Shown piece by piece: positions 36,587 to 48,886 of a stretch of 64,000 bases of DNA. The position numbers and the translations under genes were made by a program. The notes beneath the pieces were generated by a model. That model worked only from the letters and a program-made list of their open reading frames with translations, was not told the origin of the DNA and did not search any database. The stretch is from the NCBI GenBank assembly GCA_964242115.1, contig CAXSZX010000005.1, positions 161,762 through 225,761 on the forward strand, in the 5' to 3' direction. The stretch's first letter is position 1. Every line of letters begins with the position of its first letter. Origin of the DNA: BOG-908 sp964242115 (lineage in GTDB: Bacteria > Pseudomonadota > Alphaproteobacteria > Acetobacterales > Acetobacteraceae).

Positions 36587-38374
36587 ATGCACCCCTACCG
36601 GACCCACACCTGCGGCGCCCTGCGCGCCACCGACGCAGGGACCCAAGCCCGCCTGTCCGGCTGGATCCACAGCAAGCGCGACCATGGCGGCCTGCTGTTC
36701 GTCGATTTGCGCGACCATTACGGCCTGACGCAGATCGTGTTCCCCAACGGCTCGCCGGCGATGGCGACCGCCGACGGCCTGCGGGTGGAGAGCGTGATCA
36801 CGGTGACCGGCGACGTGGTGGCGCGTGCGGAGGCCACCCGTAACCCGCGCCTGCCGACCGGCGACGTGGAGCTGGTGGCGCGCGAGATCGCCGTGCAATC
36901 GACCGCCGACGTGCTGCCGATGCAGGTTGCCGGCAGCGAAAGCTTTTCCGACGAGACGCGGCTGGCACATCGCTACATCGACCTGCGGCGCGAGCGCGTG
37001 CACGCCAACATGATGCTGCGCGCCCACGTGATCGCGTCGATCCGCCGGCGCATGGTGGAACAGGGTTTCACCGAGTTCCAGACGCCGATCCTGACCGCCA
37101 GCTCGCCGGAGGGTGCGCGCGACTTCCTGGTGCCGGCGCGCAACCATCCCGGCCGCTTCTACGCGTTGCCGCAGGCGCCGCAGCAGTTCAAGCAGTTGCT
37201 GATGGTGGCCGGCTTCGACCGCTACTTCCAGATCGCGCCGTGTTTCCGCGACGAGGCCAGCCGGGCCGACCGCTCGCCCGGCGAGTTCTACCAGCTCGAC
37301 CTCGAGATGAGCTACGTCACACAGGACGACGTGTTCGACGCGGTGGCCCCGGTGATCGCGGGCACGTTCGAGGAGTTCGCCCGCGGCCGCAGCGTGGACA
37401 AGCCGCCGTTCGTCCGTATCCCCTACGACGAGGCGCTGCTGCGCTACGGCTCCGACAAGCCGGACCTGCGCAACCCGCTGCGCATCACCGACGTCACCGC
37501 GCACTTCGCAGGCAGCGGCTTCGGCCTGTTCGCCAGGATCGCAGCCTCCGGCGGCATCGTTCGCGCCATACCCGCGCCCGGCGCAGGCCCGCGCCCGCGC
37601 GGCTTCTTCGACAAGCTGAACGAGTGGGCGCGCGCCGAAGGTGCCGGCGGCCTCGGCTACATCGTCTACGAGGCAGACGGTGCCAAAGGCCCGATCGCCA
37701 AGAACCTCGAGCCGGACAGGCTGGAAGCGATCCGCGCGGCCTGCAGCCTGCAACCAGGCGACGCGGTGTTCTTCGCCGCGGGCTCGCACGAGGACGCGCA
37801 GAAGTTCGCCGGCGCCGTGCGTAACCGCATCGGCCAGGAGCTCGACCTTTACGAGCGCGACGCGTTCCGCTTCTGCTGGGTGGTGGACTTCCCGATGTAC
37901 GAGCTGAACGAGGAAACCGGGCAGATAGACTTCTCGCACAACCCGTTCAGCATGCCGCAAGGCGGCATGGAAGCGCTGCAGAACCAGGACCCGCTCACCA
38001 TCAAGGCCTACCAGTACGACATCGTCTGCAATGGCATCGAGCTCTCGTCAGGCGCCATCCGAAACCACCGGCCGGACGTGATGATCCGCGCATTCGAGAT
38101 CGCCGGCTACACGCAGGCGGACGTCGAAGCGCGGTTCGGCGGCATGCTGAACGCGTTCCGCTACGGCGCGCCGCCGCATGGCGGCTCGGCACCAGGCATC
38201 GACAGGATGGTGATGCTGCTGGCCGACGAGCCGAACATCCGCGAAGTGATCCTGTTTCCGCTGAACCAGCAGGGCGAGGATTTGCTCATGGGGGCGCCGG
38301 CGGAGGTGCCTGGCGCGCGGTTGAAGGAGCTGTCGCTGAAGCTGGATCTGCCGCCCAAGGTTGTTAAGAGTTAG
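36587..38374 (+). CDS. aspS: Aspartate--tRNA ligase
   Basis: This protein of 595 residues is a bacterial-type class II synthetase. It has an OB anticodon-binding domain (VSGWIHSKRDHGGLLFVDLRDHYG region), then class II motif 1 (RRRMVEQGFTEFQTPIL), motif 2 (CFRDEASRADRSPGEFYQLDLEMS) and motif 3 (GGSAPGIDRMVMLL). The bacterial GAD insertion is present between motifs 2 and 3. Whether it is discriminating or also makes Asp-tRNA-Asn cannot be decided from the sequence alone. Confidence 0.97.
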   Translation: MHPYRTHTCGALRATDAGTQARLSGWIHSKRDHGGLLFVDLRDHYGLTQIVFPNGSPAMATADGLRVESVITVTGDVVARAEATRNPRLPTGDVELVAREIAVQSTADVLPMQVAGSESFSDETRLAHRYIDLRRERVHANMMLRAHVIASIRRRMVEQGFTEFQTPILTASSPEGARDFLVPARNHPGRFYALPQAPQQFKQLLMVAGFDRYFQIAPCFRDEASRADRSPGEFYQLDLEMSYVTQDDVFDAVAPVIAGTFEEFARGRSVDKPPFVRIPYDEALLRYGSDKPDLRNPLRITDVTAHFAGSGFGLFARIAASGGIVRAIPAPGAGPRPRGFFDKLNEWARAEGAGGLGYIVYEADGAKGPIAKNLEPDRLEAIRAACSLQPGDAVFFAAGSHEDAQKFAGAVRNRIGQELDLYERDAFRFCWVVDFPMYELNEETGQIDFSHNPFSMPQGGMEALQNQDPLTIKAYQYDIVCNGIELSSGAIRNHRPDVMIRAFEIAGYTQADVEARFGGMLNAFRYGAPPHGGSAPGIDRMVMLLADEPNIREVILFPLNQQGEDLLMGAPAEVPGARLKELSLKLDLPPKVVKS

Positions 38375-38605
38375 GCAAGCAAGCGGTTCTTTTTTGGAAA
38401 AAAGAACCAAAAAACTTTCGGTTCTTGGGCGCGCGCTGTGGGGAAACCGTGGGATAGACTTAACACAGGTTTTCTGGTGCTACCGCGCTTGGGATCGTCC
38501 CATACGTGGCACGCGGTCCTCTGGAAAACTAGCGGTGCACCTTGCAGGAGAGTCCGCGACAGCGGAGGCAAAACTCTTTGCTGCTCTAACAAAACAGGCT
38601 TGCTG
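38375..38605. repeat. Dispersed hairpin element, copy 24 (interrupted)
   Basis: The left arm (GCAAGCGGTTC...GAACC) is at 38380-38420, then ~110 unrelated bases, then GGAGAGTCCGCGACAGC and a weak right arm. The 38375-38867 gap holds this and copy 25 and no gene. Confidence 0.65.
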
Positions 38606-38704
38606 TCCCTCGACCTGCCGACCTCGCAAGGCTCGCCGTATCGGCTGCTGGTTTTGCGAGCAATCCAAGGCGCTGATTGCCTTCGACGGCTGAATGACTG
38701 GTCG

Positions 38705-38843
38705 TAAGCAAGGCATAAGGCTTTTTCGTCGTCAGCAGCCAAAAAAACTGTCCTCTCGTTGTCGCGGACTCTCTCACAACGCGCGCCAAGGAGACAAAAG
38801 TTTTTTGGTTCTTTTTTTCAAAAAAGAACCGCTTGCTTTCTTC
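38705..38843. repeat. Dispersed hairpin element, copy 25
   Basis: The left arm is degenerate (AGCAAGGCATAAGGC...CAGCAGCC), the centre GTTGTCGCGG, and the right arm perfect (GGTTC/GAACC). Confidence 0.75.
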
Positions 38844-38867
38844 CTAAGTGATCCGAGAACGCCGGCA

Positions 38868-41315
<2,448 letters not shown>

Positions 41316-41427
41316 GCCGAGGAGTCACTCCAGGAGGGGTTGCGGGAGACTCAGCAATATAGCCATTCCACCGGCCGTACGCCAGCCGCACCGCGGCTTG
41401 CCGGATTCTGGTCCTGATCACGCGCCA

Positions 41428-41560
41428 GGAAGCAAGGCCTGCTTTTTTGAAAAAAAGCAGCAAAAAACTTTTGCTCCCGCTGTCGCGGCGTTTCCCTCGG
41501 CGTGTACTCCAGGGAACAAAAGTTTTTGGTTCTTTTTTTCAAAAAAGAACCGCTTGCCTT
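41428..41560. repeat. Dispersed hairpin element, copy 26
   Basis: The left arm is CTGC/GCAG, the centre CCGCTGTCGCGG and the right arm GGTTC/GAACC. It lies between gyrB and the tRNA-Leu promoter side. Confidence 0.8.
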
Positions 41561-41608
41561 GACTTGCCTTCCTTCGCCCGTTACCAGCCGCCCTCCGTTG
41601 TTGCACCT

Positions 41609-41695
41609 GCCCCGGTGGCGGAATTGGTAGACGCGCAGGTTTCAGGTATCTGTGACCGCAAGGTCGTGGAAGTTCGAGTCTTCTCCGGGGCACCA
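41609..41695 (+). tRNA. tRNA-Leu (anticodon CAG)
   Basis: A type II cloverleaf with acceptor GCCCCGG/CCGGGGC, the D arm typical of Leu (TGGCGGAATTGGTAGACGC), anticodon stem CAGGT/ATCTG with loop TTCAGGT, and a long variable arm (TGACCGCAAGGTCG). The T arm is AGTTCGAGTCTT, and CCA is encoded. It ends 23 bases before the short RNase D gene. Confidence 0.95.
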
Positions 41696-41718
41696 ACAAC
41701 GGCTTTTTCGGGCGCTGC

Positions 41719-42375
41719 ATGACCGTTCAGTTCAACTCGTCCGGCCCGATCCACCTCTACCGCGACGACCTGCCCGAGGGCCTTGACCTCGGTCCGGTCG
41801 TCGCCGTGGACACCGAGACGATGGGCCTGAACCCGCATCGCGACCGGCTGTGCCTGGTGCAGCTCTCGTCGGGCGACGGCAGCGCTCACCTTGTGCAGAT
41901 CGTGCCCGAGGCGCTGGGCGGCCGCGGCTACGCCTGCCCCAACCTCAAGCGCCTGCTGGCGGACACTGGTGTGGTCAAGCTGATGCACTTCGCCCGCTTC
42001 GACGTCGGCGTGCTGCAGCATTACCTCGGCAGCACCGTGGCGCCGATCCGCTGCACCAAGATTGCGGCCAAACTGGTGCGCACCTTTACCGACCGCCACG
42101 GCCTGCGCGATCTGTGCCGCGAACTGCTGGGCGTGGAGATCTCCAAGCAGCAGCAGACGTCGGATTGGGGGGCGGCTGAACTCTCGCCCGAGCAGCTCAG
42201 CTATGCGGCGTCCGACGTGCTGCACCTGCACGCGCTGTGGTCCCGCCTAGAGGCCCTGCTGGTGCGCGAAGGCCGGCATGAGCTGGCAGAGGCGTGTTTC
42301 ACCTTCATGCCGGCCCGCACGCGGCTGGACCTGCTGGGTTACGAAGAGCCGGACATCTTTGCCCACCGGGCGTGA
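41719..42375 (+). CDS. Short ribonuclease D-family 3'-5' exonuclease
   Basis: This protein of 218 residues has only the DEDD exonuclease domain without HRDC. The catalytic blocks are VVAVDTETMGLNPHRDRLCLVQL, VVKLMHFARFDVGVL and LSYAASDVLHLHALW. A protein of this size next to lptC is common in alphaproteobacteria. It follows a tRNA gene by 23 bases, so it may be cotranscribed with it. A second, full-length rnd is at 34.8 kb. Confidence 0.9.
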   Translation: MTVQFNSSGPIHLYRDDLPEGLDLGPVVAVDTETMGLNPHRDRLCLVQLSSGDGSAHLVQIVPEALGGRGYACPNLKRLLADTGVVKLMHFARFDVGVLQHYLGSTVAPIRCTKIAAKLVRTFTDRHGLRDLCRELLGVEISKQQQTSDWGAAELSPEQLSYAASDVLHLHALWSRLEALLVREGRHELAEACFTFMPARTRLDLLGYEEPDIFAHRA

Positions 42376-42451
42376 CAATCGCCACCACGGTAGCATTCGG
42401 TGACACGCGTTTGATTGACCGGGCTTGGCTCGCTCCCATACTGGGAAAGGC

Positions 42452-43135
42452 ATGACCACGTTGAACGCGCTGCCTCCCGCTTCGCTGCCCGGGTCGTTGC
42501 CAGGCTCGCTGCAAATGGCCGCACCGGTCTCCTGGTCGGGCGAGCGGCGCGGCAAGCCGGCCCACCGGCGGGCTACGGTGCGCATCGCCAAATACGTCCT
42601 GCCGCTATTCGCCCTGGCACTGCTCTCCAGCATCGCGCTGTGGCCGGAGCTCTCGCGCACCGTGGCCCAGGGGCGCGTGACCTGGCGGCGCCTGACCGCC
42701 ATCAGCGCCACCGCGGGACAGATGCTGCGACCGCGCTACCACGGGCTGGACGAGCACGGACACCCCTACACCGTGTCCTCGGACACCGCCGACCGGGTGG
42801 GGCCGCTGCGGGTGAACCTCGCCAAGCCGGTGGGCGACATCACGATGGAGAACGGCACCTGGCTGCTGCTGAAGTCCAAAACGGGCGTGTTCATCGAGCA
42901 CGCCAACGAGCTCGACCTCGAACATGCGGTGGTGCTCTACCGCCAGGACGGCACGACGATGACGTCGGAGACCGCCACGATGAACCTCAAGCAGGGAGCG
43001 GCCACCAGCAACGACTACACCCACGCCGAAGGGCCGTTCGGCGTGCTGGACGCGCAAGGCTTCACCATCGTGGACCGTGGCGGAGTGGTGCAGTTCCACG
43101 GCCCGGCGCACCTGGTGATGAATGCGGCACACTAA
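42452..43135 (+). CDS. lptC: LPS export periplasmic protein LptC
   Basis: This protein of 227 residues has one N-terminal membrane segment (YVLPLFALALLSSIALW) and a periplasmic beta-jelly-roll (GQMLRPRYHGLDEHGHPYTVSSDTADRV, in outline) of the LptC/YrbK family. It bridges the LptB2FG transporter to LptA. The start at ATG 42452 gives a basic cytoplasmic N-tail of ~40 residues. The next gene begins inside its last codons (14-base overlap). Confidence 0.9.
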   Translation: MTTLNALPPASLPGSLPGSLQMAAPVSWSGERRGKPAHRRATVRIAKYVLPLFALALLSSIALWPELSRTVAQGRVTWRRLTAISATAGQMLRPRYHGLDEHGHPYTVSSDTADRVGPLRVNLAKPVGDITMENGTWLLLKSKTGVFIEHANELDLEHAVVLYRQDGTTMTSETATMNLKQGAATSNDYTHAEGPFGVLDAQGFTIVDRGGVVQFHGPAHLVMNAAH

Positions 43136-44626
43136 CCGCGTGTCACTCGGGTGCCGCGTCGAACGCGGCCTGGTCGCGGCTCCTGCTACGAAGCGCGGGC
43201 CGCCCGCCTGCCCCATCACCATCTTTCCTGTCGTCGAGCGCATCCTGCCCGCAGACTGTCTAAACCGAAGCGGCCTGCCTCGACCCGAACGCTCTACGCT
43301 CGGCTGTCCCGGACCCGAGCCCGTCGCGACAGGCTGGCCTTACCTCGAGCGCGCTGTGCTCGGCTGTGCCGGACCCGAGCGCGCCGAGACCGGCCGCCAT
43401 GGCCAGCCCGGCTTGCTCGCCGGTCCTGAGGTCGAGCGCTACCTGCCCGCCCTTCGTGTCGCGCACTTGCCCGGCTCCTGTCTGAACGGCCGGAACCTGC
43501 CCGTCCGTCGGCTCGGGCGCAGTCTGCTTTCGCGCCGCCTCGCCGGCAGCGCGCTTGCCGCATGCCTGCTGGCGCCGGCGCTGGCCTGGGCCCAGGCAAT
43601 CGACCTGTCGCATGGCGGCCCAGTGAACGTGACTGCGCTGGGCGGCATAGACTGGGACCAGGGTGCACAAACGGTGACCGCGCACGAGGACGCCCGTGCG
43701 GTCCGCGGCACCGCGACCGTGACCGCCGACGTGCTGGTCGCTCACTACCGCAAGAAGGCGGGTGCTGCGGGTGCCGCTGGTCCGGGCACGTCGCCACCGG
43801 CCAGCGTGGAGAAGGCGGCAGTCACCGCGCCGGCAGCCGCTCCACCCGGTGCGACCGCCCCAACCACCGAGGGCGATACCGGCAACAACGAGATCTACCG
43901 GCTGAACGCCGAGGGCCACGTGCACATCTACACCCAGACCGACCAGGCCTGGGGCGACCACGCGGTCTACGACATCGACCAGTCGGTGCTGGTGCTGACC
44001 GGCCACGGCCTGAAGCTGACCACGCCCTCCGACCTGCTGACCGCGCGCGACGCCATGGAGTATTGGTCCGCCAAGCACATGGCGGTGGCCCGCGGCGACG
44101 CCTCGGCCACCAGCAACGACGGCCGCCGCATCACCGGCGACGTGCTGGTGGGCTACACCGCCGACCCAAACGCGCCGCCGGCCGGCAAGGGAGCGCCCAC
44201 ACCGCCACCGGCAAAGAAGCCGGCCGCCGCGGGCACGAACGCTGACTCACCCGGCAAGCTGCAGCGGGTGGAAGCATACGGACACGTGAAGGTGCGCACG
44301 CAGACGGAGATCGTCACCGGCGACCGCGGCGTCTACCTGCCCGACACTGGGCTCGCCCACGTGATCGGCAACGTGCACATCACCCGCGGCGAGAACCAGC
44401 TGAACGGTGCGGCCGCGGTGGTGAACATGAAGACCGGCCTGGCGACGCTGACACAGGTGCCCGGCACGCGGGTGGAGGGGCTGGTGGTGCCCAACGGCTC
44501 GCCGTCGTCGTCAGCCGGCGCCGCAGCGGGCGCGCCATCCAAGTCTTCGCAAGCAAAGCCGTCACAAGCAAAGCCGTCACAAGCAAAGTCGGGCGGCAAC
44601 GCCAAGGCATCCAGCAGGGGGACCCC

Positions 44627-44630
<4 letters not shown>
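43122..44630 (+). CDS. lptA: LPS export protein LptA (OstA-like), unusually long
   Basis: The frame from ATG 43122 encodes 502 residues and overlaps lptC. The clear signal peptide (LAGSALAACLLAPALAWAQA) starts only near residue 140, so the true start may be an internal one such as TTG 43467. After the signal comes an OstA beta-taco domain split by low-complexity Pro/Ala linkers (IDLSHGGPVNVTALGGIDWDQ, then NEIYRLNAEGHVHIYTQTDQAWGD, then VKVRTQTEIVTGDRGVYLP), and a tail with three SQAKP repeats. LptA forms the periplasmic LPS bridge. It is ATGA-coupled to lptB. Confidence 0.8.
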
Positions 44631-45457
<827 letters not shown>

Positions 45458-45592
45458 GAAAGCAAGCAAGCGGTTCTTTTTTGAAAAAAAGAACCAAAAA
45501 ACTCTTGGTTTTTTGGGCGCGCTATGTGGGAGAGTCCGCGACAGCCGTGATAAAAGTTTTTTGCTTCTTTTTTTCCAAAAAAGAAGGCCTTT
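45458..45592. repeat. Dispersed hairpin element, copy 27
   Basis: The left arm is GGTTC/GAACC, with a GAGAGTCCGCGACAGCCG centre. The right arm TTGCTTC...GAAGGCC ends at the ctaG start, and its AAGG may serve as the ribosome-binding site. Confidence 0.8.
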
Positions 45593-46174
45593 ATGACGGA
45601 CATGCGCATTCGAGCTAACCGTTGGACCACCGCTGCCCTGTTCTTCGGCGTTGTGGCCGTGATGGGTGGAATTACCTCCTACTCCGTCACCCTCTACCGC
45701 CTGTTCTGCCAGGTGACCGGCGCGAACGGCACCACGCAGCGCGTTGCCGCCAACACGAGCAAGGCCAGCGATCGCATCGTCACCGTGTATTTCGACACGT
45801 CGGTGGCACCGGGCATGCCGTGGCGGTTCGAGCCGTCGCAGCGCAGCGTGCGTGTGCATCTCGGTCAGGACGCGATGGCATTTTTCGACGCTACCAACAC
45901 GGCCAATCACGACGTGGTCGGGCACGCGACGTTCAACGTGACGCCGGAAAAGGTCGGGCTGTATTTCAAGAAGGTTCAATGCTTCTGCTTCACCGAGGAG
46001 CGGCTGCATCCTGGCGAGCACGAGCAGATGCCGGTGACTTTCTTCGTCGATCCGAAGCTGGCGACGGACCCAAGCACGGCGGACGTGCACGAGATCACGC
46101 TCAGCTACACGTTTTTCACGTCCAAGCGGCCGGGCGATGCGTTGGACGTGTCGAGGTTCGCGAAGAAAAGCTAA
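45593..46174 (+). CDS. ctaG: Cytochrome c oxidase assembly protein CtaG/Cox11
   Basis: This protein of 193 residues is a membrane-anchored copper chaperone that delivers Cu to the CuB site of cytochrome c oxidase. It has one N-terminal helix (ALFFGVVAVMGGITSYSVTLYRLFCQVTG) and the periplasmic immunoglobulin-like domain with the copper motif QCFCFTEERLHPGE. The start is ATG 45593 (a second in-frame ATG is at 45602). Its right-arm leader is part of a dispersed element. It stands away from any oxidase genes. Confidence 0.95.
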   Translation: MTDMRIRANRWTTAALFFGVVAVMGGITSYSVTLYRLFCQVTGANGTTQRVAANTSKASDRIVTVYFDTSVAPGMPWRFEPSQRSVRVHLGQDAMAFFDATNTANHDVVGHATFNVTPEKVGLYFKKVQCFCFTEERLHPGEHEQMPVTFFVDPKLATDPSTADVHEITLSYTFFTSKRPGDALDVSRFAKKS

Positions 46175-46317
46175 GCGGTTCTTTTTTGAAAAAAAGAACC
46201 AAAAAACTTTTGGTCCTCTCGGTAGTGCCGTGTTGAAACTCGTGTTTCAACAGCCCGCGACAGTGCTCCCAAAAGCTTTTTGCTTCGTTCTCTCGAGAAA
46301 GAAGGCCTTGCTTTCTT
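46173..46317. repeat. Dispersed hairpin element, copy 28
   Basis: The left arm is GGTTC/GAACC, the centre TGTTTCAACAGCCCGCGACAG, and the right arm GCTTCGTTC...GAAGGCC. It lies between convergent ctaG and the epimerase. Confidence 0.75.
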
Positions 46318-46325
46318 ACTAGCTT

Positions 46326-47261
46326 CTAGTTGTTTTCAACCAAAACAGGCTGCCTGATCGTCCAGCCCAGCCCGTCCGCCAACGAAACGTCCGCGTTCAC
46401 CCCCAACATCTCCCGCGCCCGCGCCGCCGAGCCGACGGAGCGGCGTATGTCTCCCGCCCGTGCCGGCCCGTGGTCGATACCGGCCGGCGTGCCGCAAACT
46501 CGGCCGAGCGTCTCCGCAAGTTGCAGGATCGAGGTCTCCCGCCCGGTGCACACGTTGCTGACGTAGGCGCCGGGCGTGTGGACGAGGTAGCCCATCGCGG
46601 CGACCAGGTGTGCCACTACGTCGGCGACGTAGACGAAGTCCCGCGTCTGGCCACCGTCGCCGTGCACGCTGACGCGGGTGCCGCGGCCGATACGGTCGGC
46701 GAAGATGGAGATGACGCCGCTGTAGGGCGAGTTCGGGTCCTGCCGCGGGCCGTAAACGTTGAAGAAGCGCAACCCGAAGCTGGGCACGCCGTGCACGCCC
46801 CAGCCAACCGCGGCGTGCTGTTCGGAGCCGAGCTTGTCGGCGCCGTAGGCGGTCTGCGGGGCGCAGCGCAGGTCCTCGTGAGCCACCGCGTCGCCGATGT
46901 TGCCGTAGGTGGCGGCCGAGGAGGCATAGACCACCGGCAGGCGGGCCGCGCGGCAGGCATCCAGCACGGCGATGCTGCCGGTGAGGTTGACCCGGTGGGT
47001 GCCGGCCCAGTCCTCGTTGCCGCGGGCGACCGAGGCGATGGCGGCCAGGTGGTAGCAGCCGGACGCACCGTCCAGCGCGCGGCGCAGCGCGGCGGTATCG
47101 CAGATGTCGGCCTGGATCAGCTCGGCGCGTGGGTCGAGGTTGCGGCGGTGGCCGGTGGAGAGGTCGTCGATCACCCGGACGGCGTGGCCGGCAGCCAACA
47201 GCGCGTCGGACAGGTGGGAGCCGATGAACCCGGCGCCGCCGGTGACCACGAAGACGGCCAT
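46326..47261 (-). CDS. NAD-dependent nucleotide-sugar epimerase (extended SDR)
   Basis: This protein of 311 residues starts at ATG 47261 after a GGAGG site. The N-terminal GGAGFIGSHL binds NAD. The catalytic triad is Ser in YASSAATYG, and Tyr/Lys in TAYGADKLGSEQ. FNVYGPRQDPNSPYSGVISIF and the C-terminal VCTGRETSILQLAETL match UDP-glucose/UDP-GlcNAc 4-epimerase relatives. The exact sugar is not determined. It diverges from glmU. Confidence 0.9.
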   Translation of the reverse strand: MAVFVVTGGAGFIGSHLSDALLAAGHAVRVIDDLSTGHRRNLDPRAELIQADICDTAALRRALDGASGCYHLAAIASVARGNEDWAGTHRVNLTGSIAVLDACRAARLPVVYASSAATYGNIGDAVAHEDLRCAPQTAYGADKLGSEQHAAVGWGVHGVPSFGLRFFNVYGPRQDPNSPYSGVISIFADRIGRGTRVSVHGDGGQTRDFVYVADVVAHLVAAMGYLVHTPGAYVSNVCTGRETSILQLAETLGRVCGTPAGIDHGPARAGDIRRSVGSAARAREMLGVNADVSLADGLGWTIRQPVLVENN

Positions 47262-47394
47262 CTCAACCTCCAGGTTAGACGACGCCGGTGGCCCGCAGTG
47301 GCGGCCGGCGCGTTGGCAGGTCGTAAATGCCACGAAACAGGCCGCAATCAAACGTGCGGTAGGAATCTTGTTCCCGTATCGGTAGAACCGGGCC

Positions 47395-48729
47395 ATGCCA
47401 CTCGCCTCGCCCGACCCGCACAGTTGCGCCGTCATCCTCGCGGCGGGGCTCGGCACGCGGATGAGGTCGGCGCTGCCGAAGGCGGCACACCCGATCGCCG
47501 GGCGGCCGATGCTACGCCACCTGCTGGACTCGGCGGGCAGCGTGTTCGGGCGGCTGGCAGTGGTGGTGGGGCCGGAGATGGACCAGTTGGCCGCCATGGC
47601 GGCGCCGCACCCCTGCATGGTGCAGCACGACAGGCTGGGCACCGCGCACGCGGCCCTGTGCGCGGCGGACGCGTTCGGCGACGGCGAGGTGGCAGTCCTG
47701 TTCGCCGACAACCCGCTGATCCGGCCCGAGACGCTGGCCCGCCTGATGGCGGCGCGGCAGGAGAGCGGCGCCGGCCTGGCGCTGATGGCGATGCGCCCCG
47801 CCGACCCGGCACGCTACGGCCGCCTGGTGCAGGACGCGTCCGGGCGGGTCACGCGAATCGTGGAGTGGGCGGACGCGAGCGAGGCGGAACGCGCAATCGG
47901 CCTGTGCAACGCCGGCGCGCTGTGCGGCCCGGCGCCGCGCGTGCTGGCGTGGCTGCGCGAGATACGGCCGGACAACGCCAAGGGCGAGTACTACCTTACG
48001 GATCTGGTGCGGCTCGCGGTGCGCGACGGCGCCGGCGTGGTGGCGGTGGAGGCGAACGAGGCGGAGCTGCGCGGCATCAACTCGCGCGCCGAACTGGCGG
48101 CCGCCGAGGCGGTGGTGCAGCAGCGCCTGCGCGCGGCGGCGATGGAGGCAGGCGCCACGCTGACCGCACCGGAGACCGTGTTCTTCAGCGCGGACACCAT
48201 GCTGGCCGCGGACACCACGGTGGGCCCGCACGTGGTGTTCGGCCCCGGCGTGGTGGTGGCGGGTGCGGCCGAGATACGCGCGTTCAGCCACCTCGAAGGC
48301 TGCCGGGTGGAGGCGGGCGCGGTGGTGGGGCCCTACGCGCGGCTGCGGCCGGGCACCGTGGTGGGGCCGGGCGCGCATGTCGGCAACTTCGTGGAGCTGA
48401 AGGCGGCCAGCCTGGGCGCCGGTGCGAAGGCCAACCACCTGACCTATCTGGGCGATGCGTCCGTGGGCGCCGGCACCAACATCGGTGCGGGCACCATCAC
48501 CTGCAACTATGACGGCTACGCCAAGCACCGCACCGTCATCGGCAGCCAGGTGTTCATTGGCTCGGACGCGGTGCTGGTGGCGCCGGTGAGAGTGCATGAC
48601 GGCGCGTTCGTGACGGCGGGCAGCGTGGTCACCGAGGATGTGGAGGCGGACGCGATGGCGTTCGGACGGGCACGGCAAGTGAATTTAGCAGGGCGGGCGG
48701 CGAAGTTTCGGGAGAAGCGTGGGAAGTGA
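47395..48729 (+). CDS. glmU: Bifunctional GlmU
   Basis: This protein of 444 residues makes UDP-GlcNAc: an N-terminal uridyltransferase domain (ILAAGLGTRMRSALPKAAHPIAGRPM) and a C-terminal left-handed beta-helix acetyltransferase (ARLRPGTVVGPGAHVGNFVELKAA, GAKANHLTYLGDASVG, ITCNYDGYAKHRTVIG read in outline). All catalytic blocks are present. It is close to the length of other GlmU proteins. glmS follows 157 bases later, with a dispersed element between, so the pathway genes are adjacent. Confidence 0.96.
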   Translation: MPLASPDPHSCAVILAAGLGTRMRSALPKAAHPIAGRPMLRHLLDSAGSVFGRLAVVVGPEMDQLAAMAAPHPCMVQHDRLGTAHAALCAADAFGDGEVAVLFADNPLIRPETLARLMAARQESGAGLALMAMRPADPARYGRLVQDASGRVTRIVEWADASEAERAIGLCNAGALCGPAPRVLAWLREIRPDNAKGEYYLTDLVRLAVRDGAGVVAVEANEAELRGINSRAELAAAEAVVQQRLRAAAMEAGATLTAPETVFFSADTMLAADTTVGPHVVFGPGVVVAGAAEIRAFSHLEGCRVEAGAVVGPYARLRPGTVVGPGAHVGNFVELKAASLGAGAKANHLTYLGDASVGAGTNIGAGTITCNYDGYAKHRTVIGSQVFIGSDAVLVAPVRVHDGAFVTAGSVVTEDVEADAMAFGRARQVNLAGRAAKFREKRGK

Positions 48730-48871
48730 GCAAGGCAAGCAGTTCTTTTTTGAAAAAAAGAACCGAAAAACTTTTGTTCCGCTGTCGCGCGCCTGCGGGA
48801 GAGTCCGCGACAGCGGAGTCAAAAGTCTTTTTGCTTCTTTTTCTTCAGAAAAAGAAGGCCTTGCTTGCCTT
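48730..48871. repeat. Dispersed hairpin element, copy 29 (last in the window)
   Basis: It is a well-preserved copy: left arm GGTTC/GAACC, a perfect 11-bp central stem (CCGCTGTCGCG...CGCGACAGCGG), right arm TTGCTTC...GAAGGCCTTGC. No further copy exists to the right, 48872-64000. Confidence 0.85.
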
Positions 48872-48886
48872 CAGGAGTGACCTTCC

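Noticed and set aside
46470..48512. A 680-codon open frame on the + strand across the epimerase and glmU
   Set aside because: It crosses two well-supported genes in wrong frames and has low-complexity composition.
48730..48886. glmS ribozyme/riboswitch in the glmS leader
   Set aside because: The glmU-glmS gap consists of a dispersed-element copy and a short leader; no glmS ribozyme core was recognised.
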